64,000 nt of DNA from Poseidonocella sp. HB161398 (GTDB lineage: Bacteria > Pseudomonadota > Alphaproteobacteria > Rhodobacterales > Rhodobacteraceae), in the NCBI RefSeq assembly GCF_005870025.1, contig NZ_VATA01000001.1:292170-356169 (forward strand). Reading direction: 5' to 3'. The position numbers were made by a program, and so were the translations under genes. This document shows, in pieces, positions 1 to 10,895 of this stretch. The number at the start of each line of letters is the position of its first letter. Within the stretch, counting starts at the first letter, position 1. The notes beneath the pieces are model-generated. The model searched no databases. It saw nothing but the letters and a program-made list of their open reading frames with translations, and was not told where the DNA came from.

Positions 1-95
1 CCGTGCACGAGACGCTGTCGGGCCAGGGCAGCGCCGCCGAGAACCTAGAGCTGCTGGAGCTCGACCTCGACGACCTGAAAGGCCGCGGCTGGTAG
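1..95 (+). CDS. C-terminal end of an ABC sugar-binding protein (partial)
   Basis: An open frame enters from the left edge (first full codon at base 3) and stops at 93-95 after about 30 codons. It ends LDLDDLKGRGW, an acidic helix closed by a short basic tail, as is common at the C-terminus of extracellular solute-binding proteins. The next genes are two binding-protein-dependent permeases and an ATPase, and the binding protein normally precedes them in alpha-glucoside importers. The identification rests mainly on this context, because the fragment is too short for domain evidence. Confidence 0.5.
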   Translation, partial: VHETLSGQGSAAENLELLELDLDDLKGRGW

Positions 96-249
96 CCCGT
101 GCCGCCCCGACCCGTCCCGACCCAGCTTTCCCGCGGGCAGGCCTGCCCGCTCCCCCGCATCGCGGCAGGCGCCCCCGCCTTGCCCGGTGCCCGGCCGGAC
201 GGCCGCCGATGCGCCGCCGTTCCGCCGGGAGACAGTCCCGGGAGACCCG

Positions 250-2084
<1,835 letters not shown>

Positions 2085-2100
2085 ACCGGGAGACCCGAAA

Positions 2101-3105
2101 ATGGCACATATCCAGCTTCACGACATCCGCAAGTCCTACGGCGCCGCCGAGGTGATCAAAGGCGTCGACCTGGAGATCCGCGCGGGCGAGTTCATGGTCT
2201 TCGTCGGCCCTTCGGGCTGCGGCAAGTCCACGCTCCTGCGGCTGATCTCGGGCCTGACCAGCATCAGTTCGGGCGAGCTGCTGTTTGACGGCGCGCGGAT
2301 GAATTCCAAGGTGCCCTCGGACCGCGGCATCGCCATGGTGTTCCAGTCCTACGCGCTCTATCCGCACATGACCGTCTACGAGAACATGGCCTTCGGCATG
2401 AAGCTCGCCAAGGCCGGAAAGGCCGCGATCCGCGAGCGGGTAGAGCGGGCAGCGGAGATGCTGCAGATCGGCCATCTGCTCGAGCGGCTGCCGCGGCAGC
2501 TTTCGGGCGGGCAGCGCCAGCGCGTCGCCATCGGCCGCGCCATCTGCCGCGATCCGCGCGTGTTCCTGTTCGACGAGCCGCTGTCGAATCTCGACGCCGC
2601 GCTGCGCGTTGCGACCCGGCTGGAGATCGCCAAGCTGCATCACGACATGGAAAAGGCGACGATGGTCTACGTGACCCATGACCAGGTCGAGGCGATGACG
2701 CTGGCCGACCGGATCTGCGTGCTGCGCGACGGCAAGGTGGAGCAGGTCGGAACCCCGGCGGATCTTTACGAGAAGCCCAATTCCACCTTCGTCGCGGGCT
2801 TCATCGGCTCGCCGAAGATGAACCTGCTGAACGGCGCCATCGCCGCGGGCCATGGCTGCCGCACGCTGGGCATCCGCTCCGAGCACATTGACATCACCGG
2901 GGAAGGCGCGGTCTGGTCGGGCGAGGTCGTCCATGCCGAGGACCTGGGCTCGGACACCTACCTCTATGTCGATATCGGCGCGGAGGAGCCCGTCGTGGTC
3001 CGCCGCGAGGGACGCCGCGCGATCGCCCTGGGCGAGACCGTCGGATTGCGGCCCCGTCCCGAGAACCTGCACCGTTTCGACGCCGGCGGCCTGCCGCTCC
3101 ACTGA
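2101..3105 (+). CDS. MalK/UgpC-type ABC transporter ATPase
   Basis: A 334-residue ATPase of the carbohydrate-uptake CUT1 type. Visible motifs are Walker A GPSGCGKST (36-44), Q-loop VFQSYALYPHM, signature LSGGQRQR (134-141), Walker B LFDEPLSNLD with the catalytic Glu at 159, and the switch His in VTHDQ at 193. All are canonical, so a homodimer would be fully active. A C-terminal TOBE-like region (about 235-334) follows, shorter than in E. coli MalK. It starts 16 bases after the second permease with a GGGAGA ribosome site. It presumably powers uptake by the two permeases upstream. ATPases of this class are often shared between several sugar importers, so exclusive use here is not certain. Confidence 0.93.
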   Translation: MAHIQLHDIRKSYGAAEVIKGVDLEIRAGEFMVFVGPSGCGKSTLLRLISGLTSISSGELLFDGARMNSKVPSDRGIAMVFQSYALYPHMTVYENMAFGMKLAKAGKAAIRERVERAAEMLQIGHLLERLPRQLSGGQRQRVAIGRAICRDPRVFLFDEPLSNLDAALRVATRLEIAKLHHDMEKATMVYVTHDQVEAMTLADRICVLRDGKVEQVGTPADLYEKPNSTFVAGFIGSPKMNLLNGAIAAGHGCRTLGIRSEHIDITGEGAVWSGEVVHAEDLGSDTYLYVDIGAEEPVVVRREGRRAIALGETVGLRPRPENLHRFDAGGLPLH

Positions 3106-3139
3106 GCGGGCTACGGCGCAACCCCAAGGAGGACCAAGC

Positions 3140-4807
3140 ATGCTGCATGATCCGGCCCCGCCCATGGACGCGGCCCGCTGGTGGCAATCGGCCACCGGCT
3201 ACCAGATCTACCCGCGCAGCTTCGCCGACAGCAATGGCGACGGCATCGGCGACATTCCCGGCATCATCTCGAAGCTCGGCTATCTCGAAGAGCTCGGGAT
3301 CGGCTTCATCTGGCTCTCGCCGGTCTACCGCTCGCCGATGCGCGACAACGGCTACGACATCTCGGACTACCGCGACATCGCCCCGGAATTCGGCACGCTG
3401 GCGGATTTCGACCGGCTGGTGGCCGAGGCGAAGGCGCGCGGCATCGGCATCGTGATGGATCTGGTGGTCAATCACAGCTCGGACGAACACGCCTGGTTCC
3501 GCGCGGCCTGCCGCTCGCGCGGGGCGCCCGAGCACGACTACTACATCTGGCGCGACCCGGGCCCCGATGGCGGTCCGCCGAGCGACCTTCAGGCCTGCTT
3601 CGGCGGCTCCGCCTGGACCTATGTCCCCGCGGCCGGGCGCTACTACCTGGGCTATTTCAGCCCCGGCCAGCCCGACCTGAACTGGCAGAACCCGGCGCTG
3701 CGCCGCGAGATCCACGAGATGATGCGCTGGTGGCTCGACCGCGGCATCGCCGGGTTCCGGATGGACGTCATCAGCCTGATCGGCAAGGACGTGGAGGCGG
3801 GCCTCTTCGAGGAGGGCCCCTATCTGCACGGCTTCCTGCAGGAGATGCACCGCGAGGTGCTGGCCGGGCGCGACCTGCTGTCGATCGGCGAGAGCTGGTC
3901 GGTCAGCCGGGGCACGGCGCTGCTCTATTGCGGGCGCGACCGGGCCGAGCTCGACATGGTGTTCCAGTTCAACCACGTGGTCGAGGGCTGGGATCCCGAG
4001 CACGGCAAGTGGAAGCCGAAGCCCTTCGATCTGGGCCGCTTCCGCGCGGTTCTGGAGGACTGGCAGGCGGTGCTGGACCAGGACGGGTGGAACGCGCTCT
4101 TCCTAAGCAATCACGACCTGCCGCGCCAGGTGTCGAAATACGGCTGCGACGGGCCGCAGCGGGTGGCGGCCGCCAAGATGCTGGCCACGGTCATGCACCT
4201 GATGAAGGGCACCCCCTTCGTCTACCAGGGCGAGGAGATCGGCATGACCAATGCCGCCTTCGCCGAGATCGGCGAGTTCCGCGACCTGGAGACGCTCGGC
4301 CATTACGAGGCGGCGATGGCCCGCGGCATGTCGCCCGAGGCCTTCATCGCCGGCGCCAACGACAATGGCCGCGACAATTCCCGCACGCCGATGCAGTGGA
4401 GCGCGGGGCCGCAGGCGGGCTTCACCACCGGCACGCCCTGGATCGGGGTCAACCCGAACCATGCGGCGATCAACGTGGACGCCGAGCGCGCCGATCCCGG
4501 CGGCATCCTCGCGCATTACCGCGCCCTGATCGCGCTGCGCCGTACCCAGCCCGTCGTGGTCCATGGCAGCTACCGCGCCATGGCGCCGGAGCATGCCCAG
4601 GTCTTCGCCTATGAGCGCCGCCTCGGCGGCACGCGGCTGGCGGTGGTGGCGAATTTCTCTGCTGACCCGGCGGTCTTCGACGTGCCGCAGGAGATGCAGG
4701 GCAGCGGGCGCGGCCTTCTCGGCAGCCACGGACTGCGCGGCGATCTCGGGCCCCGGCTGGAGCTCGCCCCCTATGAAAGCCTCGCCGTCCTCTTCGGCGG
4801 CCCCTGA
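3140..4807 (+). CDS. GH13 alpha-glucosidase (first of two)
   Basis: A 555-residue cytoplasmic glycoside hydrolase of family 13 (oligo-1,6-glucosidase/alpha-glucosidase group). After YQIYPRSFADSNGDGIGDI, region I is DLVVNHSSDEHAWF. The catalytic nucleophile is Asp209 in GFRMDVI, the acid/base is Glu251 in SIGESWS, and the transition-state Asp is 326 in LSNHDLP. A C-terminal beta domain starts near residue 460. No signal peptide is seen, which fits hydrolysis after import. The ATG at 3140 follows an AAGGAGG-like site, while the open frame continues far upstream in the shadow of the ATPase gene. It would release glucose from alpha-glucosides brought in by the ABC system. Linkage preference cannot be read from sequence alone; sucrose, maltose, isomaltose and trehalulose-type sugars are all possible. 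Confidence 0.92.
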   Translation: MLHDPAPPMDAARWWQSATGYQIYPRSFADSNGDGIGDIPGIISKLGYLEELGIGFIWLSPVYRSPMRDNGYDISDYRDIAPEFGTLADFDRLVAEAKARGIGIVMDLVVNHSSDEHAWFRAACRSRGAPEHDYYIWRDPGPDGGPPSDLQACFGGSAWTYVPAAGRYYLGYFSPGQPDLNWQNPALRREIHEMMRWWLDRGIAGFRMDVISLIGKDVEAGLFEEGPYLHGFLQEMHREVLAGRDLLSIGESWSVSRGTALLYCGRDRAELDMVFQFNHVVEGWDPEHGKWKPKPFDLGRFRAVLEDWQAVLDQDGWNALFLSNHDLPRQVSKYGCDGPQRVAAAKMLATVMHLMKGTPFVYQGEEIGMTNAAFAEIGEFRDLETLGHYEAAMARGMSPEAFIAGANDNGRDNSRTPMQWSAGPQAGFTTGTPWIGVNPNHAAINVDAERADPGGILAHYRALIALRRTQPVVVHGSYRAMAPEHAQVFAYERRLGGTRLAVVANFSADPAVFDVPQEMQGSGRGLLGSHGLRGDLGPRLELAPYESLAVLFGGP

Positions 4808-4828
4808 GCGCAGAGCGGGAGCCCACTC

Positions 4829-5806
4829 ATGGCATTGACCCTCAAGGACAAGTGGATCTGGGACAGCTGGTACCTGCATGACGGCGGGCGCTGGCATGCC
4901 TGGTTCCTCGAGGCCGACCGCGCGCTCGGTGATCCCGAGCTGCGCCATTTCAACGCCCGCCAGGGCCACGCGGTCAGCGACGACCTGCAGAGCTGGACCT
5001 ATCTGGGCACCTCGCTCGCGCCCAGGGCGGAGGGGTTCGACAGCCAGGCGACCTGGACCGGCTCGGTCGTGACCGGCCCGGACGGGCTGCACCACCTGTT
5101 CTATACCGGCTGCGACCGGGCCGAGGGCGGGCTCTGGCAGCGGATCGGCCATGCCGTCAGCCGCGACCTGCATGACTGGGAGCGGGTCGGCGACGGCCCC
5201 TGCCTCGATCTTGTCGGTCCTGCGGCGGTGCATTACGAGGCCGGGCATGCCGTCGGCCACTGGCCGGACCGGGCGATGCGCGATCCCTGGGTGATGCCCG
5301 ATCCCGAGGGCGATGGCTGGCTGATGTACTTCACCGCCCGCGTGCCCGGCCGGGCCGAGGCCAATGACGCGGGCGCCATCGGCTTCGCCACCTCGCCGGA
5401 TCTCCACAGCTGGGAGCTGCAGCCGCCGGTCTTCGCGGGCGGGTTCGGCCAGCTCGAGGTGCCGCAGGTCTTCCGCCTCGGCGGACGCTGGCACTGCCTC
5501 TTCTGCACCGCCGCCAGGCACTGGTCCGACGCCTATCGCCGCCAGGCGCCGCAGCCGCCGGTCACCGGCTCGCACTACCTCGTGGCCGAGCACCCGCGCG
5601 GCCCCTGGCAGATCGCGCCCGGGCCCTTCCTCGACGGCGCGGAGCCCTGCCGCCGCTATGCCGCGCGCATGGTGGAGACCGGCGCGGGCCCGATGCTGAC
5701 GGGCTTCGCCGATGGCGGCCGCGACGCCTTCGGCGGCTATCTCATGGACCCCGCGCCGCTTGGCGTGGCGCCCGACGGGCGCCTCGTCCTCGTTCCCCAA
5801 TCCTGA
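4829..5806 (+). CDS. Beta-propeller glycosidase (GH32/GH43/GH68-like)
   Basis: A 325-residue protein with the motif set of five-bladed beta-propeller glycosidases. WIWDSW at residues 9-14 supplies the likely nucleophile Asp12, RDPW at 151-154 the transition-state Asp152, and QLEVPQ the likely acid/base Glu210. The first motif resembles the WDSW of GH68 more than the WMNDPN of GH32. No signal peptide is present, so the protein should be cytoplasmic. It lies between two GH13 genes, 21 bases after the first and 26 before the second. A beta-fructosidase beside an alpha-glucosidase would suit sucrose-like or fructosyl-glucoside substrates, which is inferred. Exact family assignment needs a profile search. 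The start at 4829 follows GCGGGAG at a normal distance. Confidence 0.75.
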   Translation: MALTLKDKWIWDSWYLHDGGRWHAWFLEADRALGDPELRHFNARQGHAVSDDLQSWTYLGTSLAPRAEGFDSQATWTGSVVTGPDGLHHLFYTGCDRAEGGLWQRIGHAVSRDLHDWERVGDGPCLDLVGPAAVHYEAGHAVGHWPDRAMRDPWVMPDPEGDGWLMYFTARVPGRAEANDAGAIGFATSPDLHSWELQPPVFAGGFGQLEVPQVFRLGGRWHCLFCTAARHWSDAYRRQAPQPPVTGSHYLVAEHPRGPWQIAPGPFLDGAEPCRRYAARMVETGAGPMLTGFADGGRDAFGGYLMDPAPLGVAPDGRLVLVPQS

Positions 5807-5832
5807 CATTTCCGATCAAGGAGCCTGCGCTC

Positions 5833-7431
5833 ATGGACACGCTGAACCTCGCCGCCTGCCAGGCGGCCGCCGCCGACTGGTGGAAGACCGCCGTCATCTA
5901 CCAGATCTACCCGCGCTCCTTCCAGGACAGCGACGGGGACGGGGTCGGCGACCTCGCCGGGATCGAGTCCCGCCTCGACTACCTCTGCGACCTGGGCATC
6001 GACGCGATCTGGCTATCGCCGGTCTTCCCCTCGCCGATGGCCGATTTCGGCTATGACGTCTCGGACTACTGCGGCATCGACCCGGTCTTCGGCACGCTCG
6101 AGGATTTCGACCGCCTGGTCGCGTCCTGCCACGACCGCGGGCTGAAGCTGCTTCTCGACTTCGTCCCAAGCCACAGCTCGGACCGCCACCCCTGGTTCCT
6201 CGAAAGCCGGTCCTCGCGCGGCAATCCCCGCCGCGACTGGTACATCTGGCGCGACGCCAAGCCCGATGGCAGCCCGCCCAACAACTGGATCGGCGAGTTC
6301 GGCGGCCCGTCCTGGACCTGGGACGAGGCGACGGGCCAGTACTACCACAACACCTTCCTGCCCGAGCAGCCGGCGCTGAACTGGCAGAATCCGGAGCTGC
6401 GCGCGGCCATGCTGGAGGTCATCCGCTTCTGGTACCGCCGCGGGGTCGACGGGCTCCGGGTCGACGCGATCACCCATGTCGCGCCGGATGTCGACAAGGG
6501 GGACAACCCGCCCAATCCCGACTGGGCGCCGCATATGGGCCCGACCCACAGCCATCTGCAGGCGAATTCCAAGAACCAGCCCGAGGGCTACCGCATCGTC
6601 CGGCTGATGCGCCAGGTCTCGGACGAATTCCCCGACCGGGTGCTGATCGGCGAGACCTCGGGGTCGCTCGGCGAGGTGATGAGCTACTACGGCGACGCGC
6701 TCGACCTCTTCCATCTGCCGTTCAACTTCATGCTCCTGCGGGCGCGCTGGGACGCGGCGGAGATCGCCGGGCTGGTCGAGACCTACGAGGCGGCCCTGCC
6801 CGAGGGCGGCTGGCCGAACTGGGTGCTCGGCAATCACGATATCGGCCGCATCGCCAGCCGCGCGGGCCCGGCGCAGGCAAGGGTCGCCGCGGCGCTCCTG
6901 CTGACGCTGCGCGGCACGCCGACGCTCTACCAGGGCGACGAGCTCGGCCTCGAGAATGCCGTCATCCCGCCCGCGGCGGTGCAGGACCCCTGGGAGAAGC
7001 GGGTGCCGGGGCTCGGGCTCGGCCGCGACCCCGCGCGCACGCCGATGGCCTGGCAGCCGGGCGAGGGCGCGGGCTTCAGCAGCGCGGACCCCTGGCTGCC
7101 GCTCTGCCTGCCCGCCGAGGGCGATGCCGCCCGCCAGTCCGCCGCGCCGGGCTCCATCCTGGCCTTCATCCGCGCGCTCCTGCAGCTGCGCCGGGAAGAG
7201 CCCTGCCTGCAGATCGGCAGCTACCGGACGCGGCAGGCGGGGGACGGGCTCTATGTCTTCGACCGTTCCATGCCGGAGGGGGCTGTGACCGTCTGCCTGA
7301 ATTTCACTTCCCGCCCGCAGGCGACGGGGCTTGGCGGCGAGGTCCTGCTCTCTTCCGATCCCGCGCGTCCCCGGGGGCTGTCGAGCGGGCTCGTCCTCGC
7401 GCCCGACGAGGCGGTGATCCTGCGCCAGTAG
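5833..7431 (+). CDS. GH13 alpha-glucosidase (second copy, AglA-like)
   Basis: A 532-residue GH13 enzyme paralogous to the one at 3140 but clearly diverged. Region I is DFVPSHSSDRHPWF. The nucleophile is Asp211 in GLRVDAI, the acid/base Glu274 in LIGETSG, and the third carboxylate Asp336 in GNHDIGR. The segment HMGPTHSHLQ (about 235-245) matches the AglA-like alpha-glucosidases of rhizobia and rhodobacters, as does the short C-terminal beta domain. There is no export signal. The start at 5833 follows a CAAGGAG ribosome site. It is the last gene of the operon, and no convincing GC hairpin with a T-run follows. Two GH13 enzymes in one operon suggest different linkages or chain lengths, which sequence cannot settle. 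Confidence 0.92.
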   Translation: MDTLNLAACQAAAADWWKTAVIYQIYPRSFQDSDGDGVGDLAGIESRLDYLCDLGIDAIWLSPVFPSPMADFGYDVSDYCGIDPVFGTLEDFDRLVASCHDRGLKLLLDFVPSHSSDRHPWFLESRSSRGNPRRDWYIWRDAKPDGSPPNNWIGEFGGPSWTWDEATGQYYHNTFLPEQPALNWQNPELRAAMLEVIRFWYRRGVDGLRVDAITHVAPDVDKGDNPPNPDWAPHMGPTHSHLQANSKNQPEGYRIVRLMRQVSDEFPDRVLIGETSGSLGEVMSYYGDALDLFHLPFNFMLLRARWDAAEIAGLVETYEAALPEGGWPNWVLGNHDIGRIASRAGPAQARVAAALLLTLRGTPTLYQGDELGLENAVIPPAAVQDPWEKRVPGLGLGRDPARTPMAWQPGEGAGFSSADPWLPLCLPAEGDAARQSAAPGSILAFIRALLQLRREEPCLQIGSYRTRQAGDGLYVFDRSMPEGAVTVCLNFTSRPQATGLGGEVLLSSDPARPRGLSSGLVLAPDEAVILRQ

Positions 7432-8749
7432 CTGCGGAGGCATCGGCCCCCGGTCCGCCCCTCCGAGTCGGCCGGGGCGCCCGCCGCTCGGCCTCGATCA
7501 CGACCGGGAAGGCTGCCGGGCGGCCGGTGCGCCGAGCTAGATGAAAGCGGGGCCCGCGGTGTCGAGGCCGGCCGGCAGCGCGCGCTCGCTGCGCCAGTTC
7601 CAGTTGGTCCGCGTTTGCGGCGGGGGCCGGAGCCTGAAAGCGGCCTGCCAGTCTCCGTGCATTGTCGGCGTCGATGCGACGGTCGCAGATGGCGAGCGCA
7701 GCGCGGCCGGGACGGGACGGCCGCGCGCACTCTCTCAAGGCGGACGTCCGGCTGCTTCGCCCGGGCCGTGCCGGCCGGAACGGGGGCGGGCGCGTGTTCC
7801 GGGGTCCGTGCCGGCCAGGCGCCGGACCTGTGGCGCCTGGCCGGACGAATGGCCAAGGGAACGGGGTCGGAGAGGCGGGCTTGCCCTGCATGCCGGCAAG
7901 CGGCTGGAGGTTCAGGACATGGGGCCTGAGCGCGACGACGTGCACAGGCTTCCGCTGCCATCAGAGGCAAGATCTGGCCGGCCCCGGTCCGGGTCGGCGA
8001 AGGGCGCAGCCGGCCGCTCCGAGGCTGCGGCCCTTTGGAGTGGAGAGCAGGCAGGGGCGGGAGCGAGGTCGTGCGCGGATCAGGGTGCGAGCCTCGCCGA
8101 GGCACGCCGTTGCCTGCCATCGTCCCGAGGCAGGGGCCGCGCGCCGCCCATGGGATCCCTGCCTGCGACGGACGGACCTTCTCCAAGGCAGCCGGCGCCC
8201 TGCCGCGGCGCGGGCCTGGCGGCGGGGCCGGTCTCCGCGCCCGGATTGCGTGCGGCCGCGAGAGCCCGGGTGGCGCCTGTCGCCATCCGGTGGCCGGGGC
8301 GCGGGATTTGCCTTCCGGGTCCCTCTCGACATGCCCGGTGCAATGGCGTCCGCGCGTCCCGCCTTCGCGGATGTGCCGACCGTGGTGATGAGCCCTGTCG
8401 GCCGCGCGGTCACGACCCGCGATCGTCCGCCCGGAATGCCTCCTCCGGCATGCGCCACCTCGCTGCGCCCGAAGGGCTGCAGCCGGGCGGGTCCCTCATG
8501 CTGTGCGGCGCGGTCAGCGGCCTCGTCCCCTTCGAGTTCCTGCGGGACACCGGGCTCTCCTGTACTGGTGCCAGCGGCGTCCGCCGAGGCGGAGCGTTTC
8601 GGGCCGGGGCAGCGCCCGGCGGTTGCCCTGCGCCTGCCGCGGCCCAGGGGGAGGCCGGGCGGGCCGGCGCCGGCCGGTCATGGCCATCCTTTCCGGGCGC
8701 AATGCCGATGCCGGGACCTGCACCCGCTCCGTGCCGCCCGTGACGGCGT
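7432..8749. other. 1.3-kb GC-saturated stretch without a recognisable gene
   Basis: Six-frame reading finds long open frames here, including one of 400 codons. All have proline/arginine/glycine-rich, domain-free translations, and the open frames on both strands are a by-product of extreme GC content. No ribosome site with a plausible protein, no RNA gene and no clear IS terminus was seen. Similar stretches elsewhere in the window contain heavily mutated genes, so this may be decayed DNA too, but I could not identify what it once encoded. Confidence 0.5.
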
Positions 8750-9235
8750 CTAGCGCGGACTGAGCGCGTCGAGCTCCAGCCCGTCGCGGTCCTTGAGCAC
8801 CTTCAGCACGATTTCCGAGCGGACCTGCGCCACCTGCGGATGGGGCAGCAGGCGGCCATGGATGAATTCGGCGAAGGCCTCGAGGCTGCGGGCGTTGATC
8901 TCCAGCACGTAATCCGCGTCGCCCGAGACCGAGAAGGCCGCGCGGATCTCGGGCTGGTCGCCGAGGAAGCGGGCAAAGGCCTCCTCGTTGCCCTGGCCGT
9001 GGTCGCGCAGGTTGACCCGGATGATGGCCCGCAGCCCCAGCCCCAGCTTCTTCGCGTCGAGCCGCGCCGCATAGCCCGAGATGATCCCCGCCCCCTCCAG
9101 CGCGGCGCGGCGGCGCGAGCATTGCGAGGCCGAGAGGTTGACCACCTCCGACAGCGCCGCATTGGTCATCGCCCCGTCGCGCTGCAATGCGTCCAGAATC
9201 GCGCGGTCATAGTCGTCAATGCGCATCTCGTGCAT
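8750..9235 (-). CDS. Lrp/AsnC-family transcriptional regulator
   Basis: A 161-residue regulator. An N-terminal helix-turn-helix (about residues 8-60; YDRAILDALQRDG, then LSEVVNLSASQCSRR) is followed by the alpha/beta ligand-binding RAM domain (about 70-150; AFSVSGDADYVLEI). It is transcribed away from hppD across a 121-base intergenic region, the usual arrangement for a regulator of 4-hydroxyphenylpyruvate dioxygenase. It likely senses an aromatic amino acid or its keto acid; that is inferred from the family and the neighbour. Two start codons, ATG at 9235 and ATG at 9226, lie three codons apart, and I cannot distinguish them. Confidence 0.92.
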   Translation of the reverse strand: MHEMRIDDYDRAILDALQRDGAMTNAALSEVVNLSASQCSRRRAALEGAGIISGYAARLDAKKLGLGLRAIIRVNLRDHGQGNEEAFARFLGDQPEIRAAFSVSGDADYVLEINARSLEAFAEFIHGRLLPHPQVAQVRSEIVLKVLKDRDGLELDALSPR

Positions 9236-9356
9236 CCTTCCGGCATTTCATGCATCTCTGCAGTCATTTTTCTGTCCGGAAAGGTTTCAAATGCAACCCT
9301 CTTGCGCCGGATTTCCCGCATTCTGGCGCCAGAACAGCTCAGAGGAGGACACGCGC
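9236..9356. promoter_or_regulatory. Divergent control region between the AsnC-type regulator and hppD
   Basis: A 121-base spacer, more AT-rich than its surroundings (TTTCATGCATCTCTG and CATTTTTCTGTCC). It must hold both promoters and the regulator's sites. No confident -35/-10 pair was identified. A strong ribosome site, AGAGGAGG, ends 7 bases before the hppD ATG. Confidence 0.5.
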
Positions 9357-10469
9357 ATGGGACCCTTCCCGCATGACGCCCCGAAGCCCGAGATTTCCGA
9401 CGTCAATCCGGCTGGCACGGACGGGTTCGAATTCGTCGAATTCGCCCATCCCGAGCCGGAACAGCTCGACCGGATCTTCCGCCAGATGGGCTTCGTTCCG
9501 GTCGCCAGGCATCGCAGCAAGGCGATCACCCTCTACCGCCAGGGCGACATCAACTACCTGCTGAATGCCGAACCGGGCAGCCATGCCGCGGGCTTCGTCG
9601 CCGAGCACGGCCCCTGCGCCCCTGCCATGGCCTGGCGCGTCGTCGATGCGCAGAAGGCCCTGCAGCGCGCGCTCGACACGGGTGCCACGGAATACACCGG
9701 GCCGGGCAAGTCGCTGGACGTCCCGGCGGTCCATGGCATCGGCGGATCGCTTCTCTACTTCGTCGACACCTATGGCGCGGACGGCTCCTGCTATGCGGCG
9801 GAATTCGACTGGCTGGGCGAGGAGAATCCGCGTCCCGAGGGCTTCGGCTTCTACTATCTCGACCACCTGACCCACAATGTCGTGCGCGGCAACATGGACA
9901 CCTGGTACAAGTTCTACCACGACACGTTCAATTTCCGCGAAATCAAGTATTTCGACATCAAGGGCAAGCAGACCGGGCTGGTCAGCCGGGCGCTGACCTC
10001 GCCGGACGGCAAGATCCGCATCCCGATCAACGAGTCCACGGACGAGCACAGCCAGATCGAGGAATACCTGAAGGAATACAAGGGCGAGGGCATCCAGCAC
10101 ATCGCCATCGCCTCCGAGGACATCTATGCCGGCACCGACGCGATCGCGGCGGCGGGCATGGACTTCATGCCGGGGCCGCCGGACACCTATTACGAGATGT
10201 CCCGCCGCCGGGTGACGGGCCACCGGGAGCCGCTGGAGCGGATGCGCCAGCACGGCATCCTGATCGACGGCGAGGGCGTGGTCGGCGGCGGCGAGACCCG
10301 GATCCTGCTGCAGATCTTCTCCAGGACGGTGATCGGCCCGATCTTCTTCGAATTCATCCAGCGCAAGGGCGATGACGGCTTCGGCGAGGGCAATTTCCGC
10401 GCGCTCTTCGAGTCGATCGAGGAGGACCAGATCCGCCGTGGCGTCCTGAAGGCCGAACCGGCGGAATAG
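9357..10469 (+). CDS. hppD: 4-hydroxyphenylpyruvate dioxygenase
   Basis: A 370-residue Fe(II) dioxygenase that turns 4-hydroxyphenylpyruvate into homogentisate, the second step of tyrosine breakdown. The two-barrel vicinal-oxygen-chelate fold is evident. The iron ligands are predicted as His170 (LDHLTHNV), His248 (IQHIAIAS) and Glu332 (FFEFIQRKG), the last lying just before the conserved C-terminal helix FGEGNFRALFESIEEDQ. The open frame extends 46 codons further upstream, but the ATG at 9357 has the ribosome site AGAGGAGG and gives the normal family length. Its product is consumed by hmgA, maiA and fahA, which lie 25 kb away in this window. A Rieske gene follows 69 bases downstream. Confidence 0.96.
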   Translation: MGPFPHDAPKPEISDVNPAGTDGFEFVEFAHPEPEQLDRIFRQMGFVPVARHRSKAITLYRQGDINYLLNAEPGSHAAGFVAEHGPCAPAMAWRVVDAQKALQRALDTGATEYTGPGKSLDVPAVHGIGGSLLYFVDTYGADGSCYAAEFDWLGEENPRPEGFGFYYLDHLTHNVVRGNMDTWYKFYHDTFNFREIKYFDIKGKQTGLVSRALTSPDGKIRIPINESTDEHSQIEEYLKEYKGEGIQHIAIASEDIYAGTDAIAAAGMDFMPGPPDTYYEMSRRRVTGHREPLERMRQHGILIDGEGVVGGGETRILLQIFSRTVIGPIFFEFIQRKGDDGFGEGNFRALFESIEEDQIRRGVLKAEPAE

Positions 10470-10538
10470 CGCCCCGCCTGCCGTGACTTGCCGCTCCGGG
10501 CCGCCGGGGCGGTCCTTCCCGTGCCCGGAGAGACTTGC

Positions 10539-10892
10539 ATGCCCTGGACCGACTACAGCTCCGCCCCGCCCGCGGGCACGCAGATCTGCGCGCTGGCCGA
10601 TCTGGACGGCGTCCGCGCGGTGATGGTGGAAAGCGGCGCGGGGCGGTTCCCGCTGCTGCTCGTCAAGGACGCTGCCGGGATCCGCGCCTTCGTCAATGCC
10701 TGCCCGCACCAGTACCTGCCGCTCGACTACCAGGGCGGCAGCATCCTGTCGGCGGACGGCCGCCGGCTGATGTGCACCGCGCATGGCGCCATGTTCGACG
10801 CCGTCACCGGCGCGGCGGAGCGCGGCGCCCCCTGCGGCCTCGACCCGGTGCCGATCAGCCTCGAGGACGGCATCGTCCTCATCGGCGGCTGA
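10539..10892 (+). CDS. Small Rieske [2Fe-2S] protein
   Basis: A 117-residue soluble Rieske-type ferredoxin. The cluster-binding pairs are C55-P-H57 and C79-T-A-H82, with 21 residues between the two motifs. No membrane segment or signal peptide is visible. I prefer the ATG at 10539, 8 bases after a GGAG site, to the upstream in-frame ATG at 10488. It lies directly after hppD on the same strand and may be co-transcribed. HppD itself needs no electron donor, so the partner is unknown. An oxygenase encoded elsewhere, or the mha hydroxylase nearby, could be considered. The function beyond electron transfer is not established. Confidence 0.85.
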   Translation: MPWTDYSSAPPAGTQICALADLDGVRAVMVESGAGRFPLLLVKDAAGIRAFVNACPHQYLPLDYQGGSILSADGRRLMCTAHGAMFDAVTGAAERGAPCGLDPVPISLEDGIVLIGG

Positions 10893-10895
10893 GCC

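Noticed and set aside
7541..8743. A 400-codon plus-strand frame in the first gene-free stretch
   Set aside because: It has no ribosome site and no domain, several competing frames are open over the same bases, and the amino-acid make-up is unlike the real proteins in the window.
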